DNA of 64,000 nucleotides from Bradyrhizobium barranii subsp. apii. Its GTDB lineage: Bacteria; Pseudomonadota; Alphaproteobacteria; Rhizobiales; Xanthobacteraceae. The translations under genes and the position numbers were made by a program. The notes below the pieces were generated by a model. It did no database searches and had not been told where the DNA came from. It was given only the letters and a program-made list of their open reading frames with translations. The stretch is from positions 1,672,501-1,736,500 of the forward strand of contig NZ_CP096255.1 of the NCBI RefSeq assembly GCF_011516635.5. Direction: 5' to 3'. This document shows positions 51,252 to 60,322 of the stretch, in pieces. The number at the start of each line of letters is the position of its first letter. The first letter of the stretch is position 1.

Positions 51252-51658
51252 GCCAAGTCATGTCGTGCACGACGATCATCATTCGTCATTTCGCTCCCAG
51301 CGTCTCGATCATCGCGGACGATGTCGAATCCGTGCTGTCACACTGCGCGACAACAACCGTCCGATGCAGCAAAAGGCCTATCGCGATCTCAGGCGAAGCG
51401 CGTCTGATCTCAACTCTTCCAGGATGCGCACTCCTGTGTCTCTGCCTCACGCGCCGAGCCAGCAGATCGGGCATGGCGATCTCGAACAATCCCCATAGCT
51501 GCAAAACCGCGAATAGCCTCCCGCGCCTTCGTTCAATCCGGCTTCAATGAGGTCGCGTCATAAGCGCCTGCCGCGCCCTCGCGTGAGCGCGACCTCACAG
51601 AACCCTCCAGATTCCCTTTCGCAGCGGACCATGATTCTGTGTTGCATCGGAGGGGACG
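51252..51658. other. Region between the IS91 transposase and the IS5-family gene
   Basis: About 400 bp holding the 3' terminus of the IS91 unit and the left terminus of the IS5 element; neither border can be fixed from the sequence alone. No gene seen. Confidence 0.45.
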
Positions 51659-53005
51659 ATGCGACCGAAGAAGCACAAGACGACGGGATCGAACGACCTG
51701 TTCCGGGCGCGGCTGGACCAGATCATCAATCTGAAGCACGAGCTGGTTCTGTTGGCCGGCAAGATCGATTGGGACTGGATCGACGGCGAGATCGCGCCGC
51801 TCTACAGCGAGAACGGCCGGCCGGGGATCGAGACCCGCTTCATGATCGGGCTGCTGTTGCTCAAGCAGATTTACGGGCTGTCCGATGAGGGGATTTGCGA
51901 GCGCTGGGTCCACGACCCGTATTTCCAGTACTTCACCGGCGAAGAGTTCTTCCAGCACGCCTTCCCGCACGAGCGATCGGACCTGAGCCATTGGCGCAAG
52001 CGGCTCGGCGACAAGCTGGAACTGCTGCTGGCCGAGAGCCTGCGGGTGGCGCACGAGGCCGGCGCGTTACGCGGCCAGGACCTCAAGCGGGTCACGGTCG
52101 ATACCACGGTGCAGCCAAAGGCCATCACCTTTCCGACCGACGCCAAGCTGCTGCATGCGGCCATCAAGGGGCTCAATCGCCTGGCGAGAAGGCACGGCGT
52201 CAGGCTGCGGCAGTCCTATTCTCGGATCGCCAAGGCCGCCGCGATGATGGCGGGCCGCTACGCCCATGCCAAACAATTCAGGCGGCATCAGCGGCAGTTG
52301 CGTATCCTGCGCTCAAGGCTCGGCCGGATCATCCGCGATATCCGCCGCAAGATCGACGGCCAGCCAGCCCTGGAGGAGGCGTTCGCCCTTCCGCTTGGCC
52401 GGGCCAGCCAGATCCGCTCGCAGCAGCAGCGCCAACGCGGCTGGAAGCTTTATTCTTTCCATGCCCCGGAGGTGGAGTGCATCGGCAAGGGCAAGGCCTC
52501 CGCGCCGTACGAGTTCGGCGTCAAGGCTTCCATCGTCACCAACAACCGCCGAGCTCCCGGCGGTCTGTTCGTGCTACACGTCAGGGCGCTGCCCGATAAT
52601 CCGTATGACGGTCACACCCTGCGCGACGTCATCGACCGCACCGAGGCACTCACCGGCTGTCCGATCGAGCGGGCCTATGTCGACAAGGGGTATCGCGGCC
52701 ACGACGCTCAAAATCCACGTCGCGTCTTCATCTCCGGCCAGAAGCGCGGCGTCTTCGGGATCATCAAGCGCGAGTTGCGCCGCCGATCCGCCATCGAGCC
52801 CATCATCGGACACCTGAAGGCCGAAGGTCACCTCGGGCGCTGCTACCTCAAAGGCCGCGCAGGAGACGCCGCCAACGTCGTCCTCTCCGCCGTAGGCCAC
52901 AACTTCCGCCGCATCCTCGCCTGGCTGAGAGATTTCTTGGACCTGTTCCTGATCCGGATATGGCGCACGTTCACATGTCCCATCCCGCTCAATTCGGATT
53001 CTTAA
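51659..53005 (+). CDS. IS5-family transposase (complete copy)
   Basis: A 448-residue DDE transposase. Motifs: PGIETRFMIGLLLLKQIYGL near the start, KRVTVDTTVQPKAITFPTDA (first Asp), ERAYVDKGYRGHDAQNPRRV (second Asp) and RRRSAIEPIIGHLKAEGHLG (Glu). GGAGGGG precedes the ATG. The right terminus is near 53014. It is the intact version of the truncated gene at 36185-37457, in the opposite orientation, and is the last mobile gene before the tRNA. Confidence 0.92.
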   Translation: MRPKKHKTTGSNDLFRARLDQIINLKHELVLLAGKIDWDWIDGEIAPLYSENGRPGIETRFMIGLLLLKQIYGLSDEGICERWVHDPYFQYFTGEEFFQHAFPHERSDLSHWRKRLGDKLELLLAESLRVAHEAGALRGQDLKRVTVDTTVQPKAITFPTDAKLLHAAIKGLNRLARRHGVRLRQSYSRIAKAAAMMAGRYAHAKQFRRHQRQLRILRSRLGRIIRDIRRKIDGQPALEEAFALPLGRASQIRSQQQRQRGWKLYSFHAPEVECIGKGKASAPYEFGVKASIVTNNRRAPGGLFVLHVRALPDNPYDGHTLRDVIDRTEALTGCPIERAYVDKGYRGHDAQNPRRVFISGQKRGVFGIIKRELRRRSAIEPIIGHLKAEGHLGRCYLKGRAGDAANVVLSAVGHNFRRILAWLRDFLDLFLIRIWRTFTCPIPLNSDS

Positions 53006-53179
53006 CGGACGACTATCCGGAACGGCGTCAACTTGACCGTCCGTAAGCTTCCGCCTGCCGCAGTCGAAAAGTTGCCGTGCGCGAGGCGCTCCCGAACGAA
53101 AAGTGGACGTATCTGGTGCGCTTTCTGGTGCGGTCGTCGCGACAACGGCAACGAAGACCAAGCAACATACTGATATTCT

Positions 53180-53255
53180 TGGTGGGCCCGGCAGGACTCG
53201 AACCTGCAACCAGACCGTTATGAGCGGCCGGCTCTAACCATTGAGCTACAGGCCC
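53180..53255 (-). tRNA. tRNA with CAT anticodon, probably tRNA-Ile2
   Basis: A 76-nt cloverleaf with encoded CCA. The acceptor arms GGGCCTG and CGGGCCC pair over 7 bp, the anticodon stem GGCCG/CGGTC encloses the loop CTCATAA (anticodon CAT), and the T arm holds GGTTCGAGTCC. The short D loop (AATGGTTA) resembles the tRNA-Ile that is converted by TilS lysidine modification rather than elongator tRNA-Met; Met remains possible. The 3' end faces the IS-rich side, the usual geometry for an island integrated at a tRNA 3' end. Confidence 0.9.
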
Positions 53256-53598
53256 CGCCGCGGGACGGCCGCGGATGTGCGGCCAGCAACGGTGCGCGGT
53301 TCGTTTACAGGGATGGAGGCGGGGGTGCAATGCTGGCTCCGGCGGACGGAAACCCCTGGCGCAGCATTGCCGGTGATTTCTGAATTACCGAAATTGACGA
53401 TGGTGCCCTTATGCTCCTGTTTTGCCCGACGAGTCAAATCGGCTCGCGAAGGCCCTTTTTTCGCTTCCGTAACCCATTGTGATTACGTGGCTTTTCTACT
53501 GTGCATGGGGTTGTTTTCGCACATTGTGATTCCGGAGGGGCCTGCAGGTCCCTCCGAATGCTTTGCTGGCGCGCTACGGGCGCCGCGCAGGGCCACCC
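53256..53598. other. Intergenic after the tRNA, no gene seen
   Basis: About 340 bp on the chromosomal side of the tRNA. Overlapping open frames here have no motif. Confidence 0.4.
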
Positions 53599-54576
53599 CT
53601 AGTCGACCGATACCCCGGCGAACTCCACCACCTTCTTCCACTTCTCGGTCTCGTCAGCGACCAGCTTGCCGAACTCGGCTGATGTCATCGGCTTCGGGAT
53701 GCCGCCGTTCTCGGTCAGCCGCGCGATGACCTTCGGGTCCTTGAGGACTTCGCCGACGGCCTTGTTGAGGATCTCGATCACTTCGGGCGGCGTGCCCTTC
53801 GGCGCGGAGATGCCGTAGAAGCCGACCGATTCGAAGCCCGGCACGGTCTCGGCGATCGCCGGCACGTCGGGCACGGTTGGCCAGCGCTGCGGCGAGGTGA
53901 CGCCGAGGGCGCGGACAGTGCCGCCACGCGACTGCTCGAGCGCGGAGGGCAAATTGTCGAAGATCAGCTGCACCTTGTTGGAGATGATGTCGGGGAAGGC
54001 GATGGCCGAGCCGCGATAGGGCACGTGCACCATGTCGCACTTGGTCATCACCTTGAAGAGCTCCGCCGACATGTGCACCGAGGTGCCGTTGCCGGACGAG
54101 GCAAACGAGATCTTGCCGGGATTGGCCTTGCAGTAGTCGATGAACTCCTGGACCGTCTTCGCGGGAAACGCGTTGGAGACGACCAGCATGTTGGTGAGCT
54201 GCATGATGCTTGCGACCGGCACGGTGTCGCGCAGGAAGTCGTAAGGCAGCTTCTTGTAGAGCGAGGTCGAGATCGCGTTGTTGGGCGCGACGAACAAGAG
54301 CGTATAGCCGTCGGGGGCGGCGTTGATCGCGGCGGCGGCCGCGATGTTACCGCCGGAGCCGGCGCGGTTCTCGACGATGAATTGTTGGCCGAGGCGATCC
54401 GAAAGCGCCTGCGCCATGATCCGCGCCACGATGTCGACCGGGCCGCCGGCGGCGAAGCCGATCATCCAGTGCACGGGGCGGTCGGGGTAGCCGGCGGCGG
54501 AGGCGGGAGGGGAGGCGTTGAGAAGAGTTGAAAGGAACAGCAGCCCAAAAACAGTGTTACGCAAAATTCGCAACAT
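53599..54576 (-). CDS. Bug/TctC-family periplasmic binding protein
   Basis: A 325-residue solute-binding protein of the tripartite tricarboxylate transporter family. The signal peptide (LRNTVFGLLFLSTLLNASPP, cleavage after ASA) is followed by YPDRPVHWMIGFAAGGPVDI, the typical first ligand loop, then VENRAGSGGNIAAAAAINAA and KISFASSGNGTSVHMSAELF. ATG 54576 is chosen over 54612 because GGGAG precedes it and the signal starts there. No TctA/B membrane genes are adjacent, as is common for Bug proteins. Ligand unknown, probably a carboxylate. Confidence 0.92.
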   Translation of the reverse strand: MLRILRNTVFGLLFLSTLLNASPPASAAGYPDRPVHWMIGFAAGGPVDIVARIMAQALSDRLGQQFIVENRAGSGGNIAAAAAINAAPDGYTLLFVAPNNAISTSLYKKLPYDFLRDTVPVASIMQLTNMLVVSNAFPAKTVQEFIDYCKANPGKISFASSGNGTSVHMSAELFKVMTKCDMVHVPYRGSAIAFPDIISNKVQLIFDNLPSALEQSRGGTVRALGVTSPQRWPTVPDVPAIAETVPGFESVGFYGISAPKGTPPEVIEILNKAVGEVLKDPKVIARLTENGGIPKPMTSAEFGKLVADETEKWKKVVEFAGVSVD

Positions 54577-54683
54577 GACGTCTCCCATTGTTCTATTGTC
54601 GTTGGGCTGCATGCTTTCACAAAAACCGCCCGCTGCCTACATCGCCGCAAGTCGATGTTGACGCGGGGCGGCCGGGACTCATC

Positions 54684-55661
54684 ATGAGATTCGCAATCGC
54701 AATTCTTCTTGGCGCGGCGCTGCTCGCAAATCCACTCGCAAGCCCCGCGGCTGCTCAAACCGGAGGCAACGCCATTCCGACCACGACACTCAGCCTGGGC
54801 ACCGCGACGCCCGGCGGCGGCTTTCCGCTCTATGGCAACGCCTTTGCGGAAGCGATGAACGCGGCCGATCCGCAAATCACCATCGCGCCCCGCAACACCA
54901 AGGGCAGCAACGAGAACATTCCGCTGCTGGAGAAGGGCGAGCTCGATCTCGCACTGGTCGCGGGCGAGCCGGCCTACGAGGCCTTTGCCGGCATCGGCCG
55001 CGCGCCTGTGCGGTTGAAGATACTCACCGCGATCTATTCCAACCCCGGCATGTTCGTGGTGCGGGCGGACAGTCCGTACAAGACCATTCGCGATCTCGTC
55101 GGCCAGCCCGTCGCGTTCGGCGCCAAAGGCTCGGGCCTGCCGATCCTGGCGCGCTACGTGCTCGATGGCCTCGGCCTGAAGCAGGACGAGGATTTCAAGG
55201 CGATCTATCTCGACCGCGCCGGCGATGGCCCCGCGATGGTCGAGGATGGCCGCGTCGCCGCGTTGTGGGGTGCCGGCATCGGCTGGCCCGGCTTTGCCGC
55301 GGTGGCATCGAGTGCGTCAGGCGCGCGCTTCATTGCGCCGACCGCTGAGGAGATCACGCGCATTCGCGCCAAGCATGCGTTCCTGGAGCCGCTCACCGTG
55401 CCGGCCGGCTCCTATCCGAAGCAGGCCGAGCCGATCGCCTCGCTCGGCTCGTGGAGTTTCGTCCTCACGCGCGAAGACCTGCCCGATGACGTCGCCTATC
55501 GTCTCGCGAAGACGCTGCACGGCGCCGAGGCGACGTTCTGCAAGCAGCTCGCGCAGGCCTGCGAGACCACGGCGTCGAACACGGTCGCGGCAGCGCCGAA
55601 GCCGGAGCTGATCCATCCGGGCGTGAAAAAATACTTCCGCGAAATCGGTGTCATGAAATAG
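54684..55661 (+). CDS. TAXI-family TRAP transporter binding protein
   Basis: A 325-residue periplasmic protein. Signal MRFAIAILLGAALLANPLAS, cleavage near AAAQT; then the TAXI features LSLGTATPGGGFPLYGNAFA, RNTKGSNENIPLLEKGELDL, SPYKTIRDLVGQPVAFGAKG. ATG 54684 is chosen because the signal begins there; the upstream extension is not signal-like. It is divergent from the Bug gene with a 107-bp shared promoter region. No TRAP membrane subunits lie nearby. Ligand unknown. Confidence 0.88.
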   Translation: MRFAIAILLGAALLANPLASPAAAQTGGNAIPTTTLSLGTATPGGGFPLYGNAFAEAMNAADPQITIAPRNTKGSNENIPLLEKGELDLALVAGEPAYEAFAGIGRAPVRLKILTAIYSNPGMFVVRADSPYKTIRDLVGQPVAFGAKGSGLPILARYVLDGLGLKQDEDFKAIYLDRAGDGPAMVEDGRVAALWGAGIGWPGFAAVASSASGARFIAPTAEEITRIRAKHAFLEPLTVPAGSYPKQAEPIASLGSWSFVLTREDLPDDVAYRLAKTLHGAEATFCKQLAQACETTASNTVAAAPKPELIHPGVKKYFREIGVMK

Positions 55662-55681
55662 GACGCGACTGCATCGACAAT

Positions 55682-55715
55682 CGTCGTGGCCGGGACAAGC
55701 CCGGCCATGACGACG
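55682..55715. terminator. Hairpin between convergent genes
   Basis: CGTCGTGGCCGGG-acaag-CCCGGCCATGACGACG forms a long stem with a 2-nt bulge, between the TAXI gene and the converging ABC-binding-protein gene: a likely bidirectional terminator. Confidence 0.7.
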
Positions 55716-55731
55716 ACCTCTCGCTACAGCA

Positions 55732-56961
55732 TCACTTCTTCACCAGCGGACACGCCGGGTCCGGTGGGCCAAACGCCTTCTCGCCCGAGATGGTCGTGAG
55801 GATCTTGTAATAGTCCCACGGATATTTGCTCTCCTCCGGCGTCTTCACCTGCACCAGCCAGAGATCGTGCACCATCAGATTGTCCTCGCGCAGTTTGCCG
55901 TTGCGGGCGAAGAAATCCTCGATCGGCTTTTCCCGCATCTCCGCCGCGACCTTGAGCGGATCGTCGGTGCCGGTCTCCTTGATGGCGTTGAGGTAGTGCA
56001 TCACGCTCGAATACACGCCGGCCTGCCACATCGACGGCATCTTGTTCATCTTGGCGAAATAGCGCTTCGACCATTCGCGGGTCTTGTCGTCCATGTCCCA
56101 GTAGAACGACGTCGTCAGCAACAGCCCTTGGGCGGCCTGCAGGCCGAGGCCGTGGATGTCGGTGATCAGCGCGAGCAGCGCCGCCATCTGCTGGCCGCCC
56201 TTGAACACGCCGAACTCCGAGCCGGTCTTGATCTCGTTCATGTTGTTCGGGGGACCAGCGGCAATGCCGATGATCTTGGCCTTGGAGGCCTGCGCCTGCA
56301 GCACGAAGGAGGAGAGGTCGGGGGTTGCCAGCGGCGGCCGCACCGAGCCCAGCACCTTGCCGCCATTGGCGGTGACGACGCTGGAGGCGTCGCGCTCCAG
56401 CGAATGGCCGAAGGCGTAGTCGTCGGTGATGAAGAACCAGCTGTCGCCGCCGCGCTTGACCACCGCATCAGCAGTGCCGACCGCGAGTGCGCGGGTGTCG
56501 AACACCCACTGGATCGCGTATGGCGAGCAGAACTTGCCGTGGAAATCCGCCGTGCCGGTGGAGTGAGTGATGAACAGCCGCTTCTTCTCGTTGGCGACGT
56601 TCTGCACCGCGAGCCCGACCGCGGAAACCGGCACGTCGACGATCAGGTCGACCTGATCAACGTCATACCAGCGCCGCGCGATGCCGCCGCCGATATCGGC
56701 CTTGAGCTGGTGGTCGCCGATCACGATGCTGATCGGCTTGCCGAGCACCTTGCCGCCGAAATCGTCGATCGCCATCTGCGCCGCCGTCACCGAACCCTGG
56801 CCGGTCGGCGCGGAGGCGGCGCCGTTCATGTCGGTGAGCACGCCGATCTTGACGATGTCGTCGGAAACCTGCGCCGACGCCGTACCCGGCAGCAGCGCCG
56901 CCGCCAGGAACGTCGCTGCAAAGCCGGCCGCGACCGGCAGTCCAAATCTCGTTGGATTCAC
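55732..56961 (-). CDS. LivK-type ABC transporter substrate-binding protein
   Basis: A periplasmic binding protein of about 409 residues of the branched-chain amino acid/amide family. Signal region GLPVAAGFAATFLAAALLPG with cleavage after ASA, then DDIVKIGVLTDMNGAASAPT and the later DSWFFITDDYAFGHSLERDA. I prefer the GTG at 56961 (VNPTRFG), which has GGGGAGGA seven bases upstream, over the ATG at 57036 because the extension is not signal-like. No permease or ATPase genes are adjacent. Ligand unknown. Confidence 0.88.
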   Translation of the reverse strand: MNPTRFGLPVAAGFAATFLAAALLPGTASAQVSDDIVKIGVLTDMNGAASAPTGQGSVTAAQMAIDDFGGKVLGKPISIVIGDHQLKADIGGGIARRWYDVDQVDLIVDVPVSAVGLAVQNVANEKKRLFITHSTGTADFHGKFCSPYAIQWVFDTRALAVGTADAVVKRGGDSWFFITDDYAFGHSLERDASSVVTANGGKVLGSVRPPLATPDLSSFVLQAQASKAKIIGIAAGPPNNMNEIKTGSEFGVFKGGQQMAALLALITDIHGLGLQAAQGLLLTTSFYWDMDDKTREWSKRYFAKMNKMPSMWQAGVYSSVMHYLNAIKETGTDDPLKVAAEMREKPIEDFFARNGKLREDNLMVHDLWLVQVKTPEESKYPWDYYKILTTISGEKAFGPPDPACPLVKK

Positions 56962-57059
56962 GCTTGTCCTCCCCTGATCCGGCTCGTTGGCCGGTGTTGC
57001 CCGGGTATGGCCCGGCTGAATTGGTTTCTTTTGCAACTATTTGGGGGCGGGCGTCAACG

Positions 57060-57953
57060 TCAGGCCGCGAAGCGGATCTGCCCCGCCGGCGAGGGATCGT
57101 AGCCGGTCAGTTCCTCGGCGCGCTGCCGCAGCCGCCTTTCGCTGAGGAACCGGATCAGGGCCTGCATCGGCGGGCGGAAATAGCTGCGCTGCCGCATTGC
57201 GAGATCAAAATTCTCCCAGACCAGCGGCACGAAATCGAGCCCGGCCGAGCGCGCCGCCGCACGCGTCGCGATTCCGCAATCGGCCTGTCCGGCGCGGACG
57301 ATCTCGGCGAGATCCGGCCCGGTGAGGGCCGGCGTCTCGACCCGGCGCAGATCGCGGGTCGAGGTGCCGGCGCGCTTCAACAGCACGTCGAGCAGCATCT
57401 GCGCGCCTGTGCCCTGTTGTCGCATCGCCATCCTGACACCGAGCGCAAGCACGTCGGAGAGGCCGCGCAGCCGTTTCGGATTGCCCGGCGGCAGCACGAG
57501 ACCTTGCTCGCGGCGCACGAATGCGACCAGCACCGCATCATGCAGGTCGGGCGCGTCACGCAGCGCCGTCGCACTGGCGTCGGAGGCAAGATTGCCGTCG
57601 GCCTCCAGGCCGTGGAAGTGCACCGCCACCGCCATCACCTCGTCGCGCTGCAAGCGCTCGAGCCCGCGCGCGGTGCCCTCGCTCATCGATCCCAAGCCCG
57701 AGCCGGATTCACGCAGGCTCCAGTCCAAAAGCTCGTCCTGACTGCCGCCCACGACCGGCGGCGGCTCCGCAGTCAGCATGCCGGCCGGACGCGCCAGCCC
57801 CGACAGGACCCAGAGGTCGAGCTCGTGCCGCGGGAAGAGCCACTTCCCGGTCACCTTGGTGCAGGGAATCGCGCCGGTGGTGACGAGTTCGTAGAGCTTG
57901 CGTTCGCCGAGCCGAAGGTATTCGGCGGCTTCGCTGGTCGTCAGGAATTCCAT
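57060..57953 (-). CDS. HTH regulator fused to a periplasmic-binding-like domain
   Basis: 297 residues. The N-terminal 55 residues are an excisionase/MerR-like HTH (MEFLTTSEAAEYLRLGERKL, YELVTTGAIPCTKVTGKWLF). The rest is a PBP-like ligand domain with VMAVAVHFHGLEADGNLASD and TPALTGPDLAEIVRAGQADC. Such fusions are found beside molybdate/tungstate transport and Mo-cofactor genes. It is transcribed away from the TupA-like gene, and a palindrome at 58231 lies in the shared upstream region. Regulation of the neighbours by Mo or W is inferred. Confidence 0.85.
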   Translation of the reverse strand: MEFLTTSEAAEYLRLGERKLYELVTTGAIPCTKVTGKWLFPRHELDLWVLSGLARPAGMLTAEPPPVVGGSQDELLDWSLRESGSGLGSMSEGTARGLERLQRDEVMAVAVHFHGLEADGNLASDASATALRDAPDLHDAVLVAFVRREQGLVLPPGNPKRLRGLSDVLALGVRMAMRQQGTGAQMLLDVLLKRAGTSTRDLRRVETPALTGPDLAEIVRAGQADCGIATRAAARSAGLDFVPLVWENFDLAMRQRSYFRPPMQALIRFLSERRLRQRAEELTGYDPSPAGQIRFAA

Positions 57954-58230
57954 CCTGCATTCCTATGCAAATTCTTGCTTCTTTTTGGCGTTCGACGCAG
58001 GTGGAATTCTGCATTTCAATTTACGTCCGCCGGGACCATGCCCGATCATCTCGCTGCTTTGCAACACATCCTCACGCGCGATTTCTGCTTTGGTGAACGA
58101 TCCTGAAGCACCCGCGTGGCGCGGGCCTTGTGGCCGTCGCGCTCGCAATTGCAATGGGCGCACCGCGCGAGCCGCATTGCCGAAATGTCCCGAGTGGGGA
58201 GCGCAACGCGCAAACGCGTCACGAGTGTGG

Positions 58231-58256
58231 CGCAATCGATCATCATCATGATTGCG
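58231..58256. promoter_or_regulatory. Palindrome upstream of the TupA-like gene, possible operator
   Basis: CGCAATC and GATTGCG are perfect 7-bp arms around a 12-bp centre (gatcatcatcat), 24 bp before the TupA-like ATG. It is a possible target for the divergent HTH regulator. Confidence 0.4.
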
Positions 58257-58279
58257 TCATAGCCAATGGGAACCCGATC

Positions 58280-59113
58280 ATGGTCGTCCGCCGCCTGTCC
58301 GTTGCACTCGCGCTTCTCTGCGGCCTCGCCGCGGGCGTGGCGGCGTCATTCGCGGAGGACCGCGCGATCGTGCTGGCCTCGACCACGGCGACACAGGAGT
58401 CCGGCCTGCTCGATCATCTGCTGCCGATCTTCCGCGAGAAGACCGGCATCGAGGTGACGGTGATCGCGCGGCGTGCCGATGAAGTGCTCGACGGCGCGCG
58501 CAGGGGCGAGGTCGACGTCGTGCTGATGCACGCACGGCCGCAGGAGGAGAAGTTCGTCGCCGACGGTTTTGGCGTGAAGCGTTTTGACGTGATGTACAAC
58601 GATTATGTGCTGATCGGACCAAAGAGCGATCCCGCCGCCGTGAAAGGCAAGGACATCGCCACCGCGCTGAAGGCGATCGAGGCCAAGGGCGCGCCGTTCG
58701 TGACGCGCGGCGATCGCTCGGGCACCCATGGCGCGGAGCTCGCGCTCTGGATCGTCGCCGGCATCGATATCGCCGCTGCCAAGGGTGCATGGTATCGCGA
58801 AGTCAAGCAAGGGATGGACGCAGCCCTCGACGCGGCGCGCACGGCGAACGCCTATGTGCTGTCCGACCGCGGCAGCTGGATCGCCTTCAAGGATCGCGGC
58901 GATCTCGACATCGTCGTCGAAGGCGACAAGCGGCTGCTCAATCAGTACGGCGCGATGCTGGTGAACCCGGAAAAGTTTCCGAACGTGAAGAAGGAGCTGG
59001 GGCAGACCTTCATCGACTGGCTGATTTCGCCGGAGGGGCAGGCGGCGATCGCCGGCTACAAGGTCGACGGACAGCAGCTGTTCTTCCCCAATGCGGCCAA
59101 GTCCGGGGGCTGA
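58280..59113 (+). CDS. TupA-like molybdate/tungstate-binding periplasmic protein
   Basis: 277 residues. Signal VVRRLSVALALLCGLAAGVA with cleavage near SFA-ED, then IVLASTTATQESGLLDHLLP, the TupA-type oxyanion loop (TTAT/S), and ARRGEVDVVLMHARPQEEKF, FVTRGDRSGTHGAELALWIV. These match tungstate ABC transporter binding proteins. ATG 58280 starts the signal. The permease and ATPase are not adjacent. It starts a run of Mo/W-linked genes. Confidence 0.88.
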   Translation: MVVRRLSVALALLCGLAAGVAASFAEDRAIVLASTTATQESGLLDHLLPIFREKTGIEVTVIARRADEVLDGARRGEVDVVLMHARPQEEKFVADGFGVKRFDVMYNDYVLIGPKSDPAAVKGKDIATALKAIEAKGAPFVTRGDRSGTHGAELALWIVAGIDIAAAKGAWYREVKQGMDAALDAARTANAYVLSDRGSWIAFKDRGDLDIVVEGDKRLLNQYGAMLVNPEKFPNVKKELGQTFIDWLISPEGQAAIAGYKVDGQQLFFPNAAKSGG

Positions 59114-59167
59114 CCTTCGCATCGGCAGCGGTTGCCAAACCGGGCGATGCATGGTCCATCATGGCGC

Positions 59168-60310
59168 ATGACCCAGCGCCTGCCGCCCTCGCTGACGCCG
59201 CTCGACACTGCGCTCGCCGCGTTGCTGCGAGGCGTTGATCCGATCGCGACGATCGAGTTGCCCCTGGCGGAGGCCGCCGGCTGCATCGCGGCAGGGACGC
59301 CGCTGCTTGCGGCCTGTCCGTCGTGCGACATCGCCGCTGCGGATGGCTGGGCGCTCTGCGCCAACGATATTGTCGGCGCGTCCGCCTATTCGCCGCTGCC
59401 TCTGACGACGGCGCCCGTTTGGGTCGATGCCGGCGACGCGATGCCGCCGGGATGTGATTGTGTGCTCGATGCCGACGCAGTCGAGGTGTCGGGTCCACTC
59501 GCCCAGGTGCTGGCGGAGGGCGTGCCCGGACAGGGCGTCAGGCGCGGCGGAAGCGACATCGCCGGGCTGGCGCCTGCCGTGGCAGAAGGGCATTTGATCC
59601 ATCCTGCCGCCTTGCTGCTCGCGCGCACCGCCGGTGTTGAAAAGCTGAGCGTACGGCGGCCGCGGCTGGGCATCGTCAACGTGCCGGGTGCGGCCGTGAC
59701 GGCGCACATGATTGCCGAGATCGCGCGCGCGGCAGGGCTGCAGGTGCAAACGCGCGAAGCTGCCGCGCGAGATGCGGCATCGATCGCGGAAGCGCTCGGC
59801 GATCTCGCTTGCGATCTCGCTTGCGATCTCGCTTGCGATCTCACTTGCGATCTCGTCGTGACGATCGGCGGCAGCGGCGCCGGCCGCCGGGATGCCGCGG
59901 TCAGCGCGCTGGCCCGGCATGGTGACGTGCTCGCCCATGGCCTCGCGCTCCAGCCCGGACGCACCGCCGCGGTCGGGCGGCTCGGACCGGTTCCAATCGT
60001 CGCCTTGCCCGGCTCGCCCGATCATGCGCTTGCCGCCTGGCTCGCGCTGGTGCTGCCGCTCGTCGATCGCCTGTCGGCGCGGCAGTTACGCCGGCGCATG
60101 ACCTTGCCGCTTGCGCGAAAAATCGCATCCAGTGTCGGCATCGCCGAAATCGCCCTGCTGGCCGAGGAACATCATGCGTGGCTCCCGCTTGCGGTGGGGG
60201 ATTGGCCGCTTCAGGCCATTGCCCGGGCCGATGCATGGCTGCTCGTTCCCGCCAGCCACGAGGGATTTGCGGCAGGAACGCCGGTCGATGCCTATCTGAT
60301 GCGGGAATGA
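59168..60310 (+). CDS. MoeA-like molybdopterin-binding protein with a Cys tandem repeat
   Basis: 380 residues with MoeA-like layout: LAEAAGCIAAGTPLLAACPS, a MoCF-binding type core (LVVTIGGSGAGRRDAAVSAL, VAALPGSP-like VPIVALPGSPDHALAAWLAL). It lacks several canonical MoeA residues (for instance no SNVDGFA-type motif, here IAAADGWAL), so it is a divergent paralogue. A 12-bp tandem repeat inserts DLAC units near residue 212. It is 12 bp upstream of the MoeA-PBP gene. ATG 59168 is preferred over 59132. Confidence 0.8.
   Translation: MTQRLPPSLTPLDTALAALLRGVDPIATIELPLAEAAGCIAAGTPLLAACPSCDIAAADGWALCANDIVGASAYSPLPLTTAPVWVDAGDAMPPGCDCVLDADAVEVSGPLAQVLAEGVPGQGVRRGGSDIAGLAPAVAEGHLIHPAALLLARTAGVEKLSVRRPRLGIVNVPGAAVTAHMIAEIARAAGLQVQTREAAARDAASIAEALGDLACDLACDLACDLTCDLVVTIGGSGAGRRDAAVSALARHGDVLAHGLALQPGRTAAVGRLGPVPIVALPGSPDHALAAWLALVLPLVDRLSARQLRRRMTLPLARKIASSVGIAEIALLAEEHHAWLPLAVGDWPLQAIARADAWLLVPASHEGFAAGTPVDAYLMRE
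59801..59854 (+). repeat. Tandem repeat, 12-bp unit gatctcgcttgc, 4.5 copies
   Basis: In-frame repeats inside the MoeA-like gene, the fourth with one change (gatctcacttgc), encoding DLACDLACDLACDLTCDL. Each unit adds a cysteine. Copy number could vary by slippage without breaking the frame. Confidence 0.9.
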
Positions 60311-60322
60311 TATGGGTTTGGC

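Noticed and set aside
53006..53179. An integrase or a second copy of the tRNA 3' end next to the island border
   Set aside because: Only the IS5 end and short unrecognised sequence are present; the matching repeat must be outside the window if it exists.
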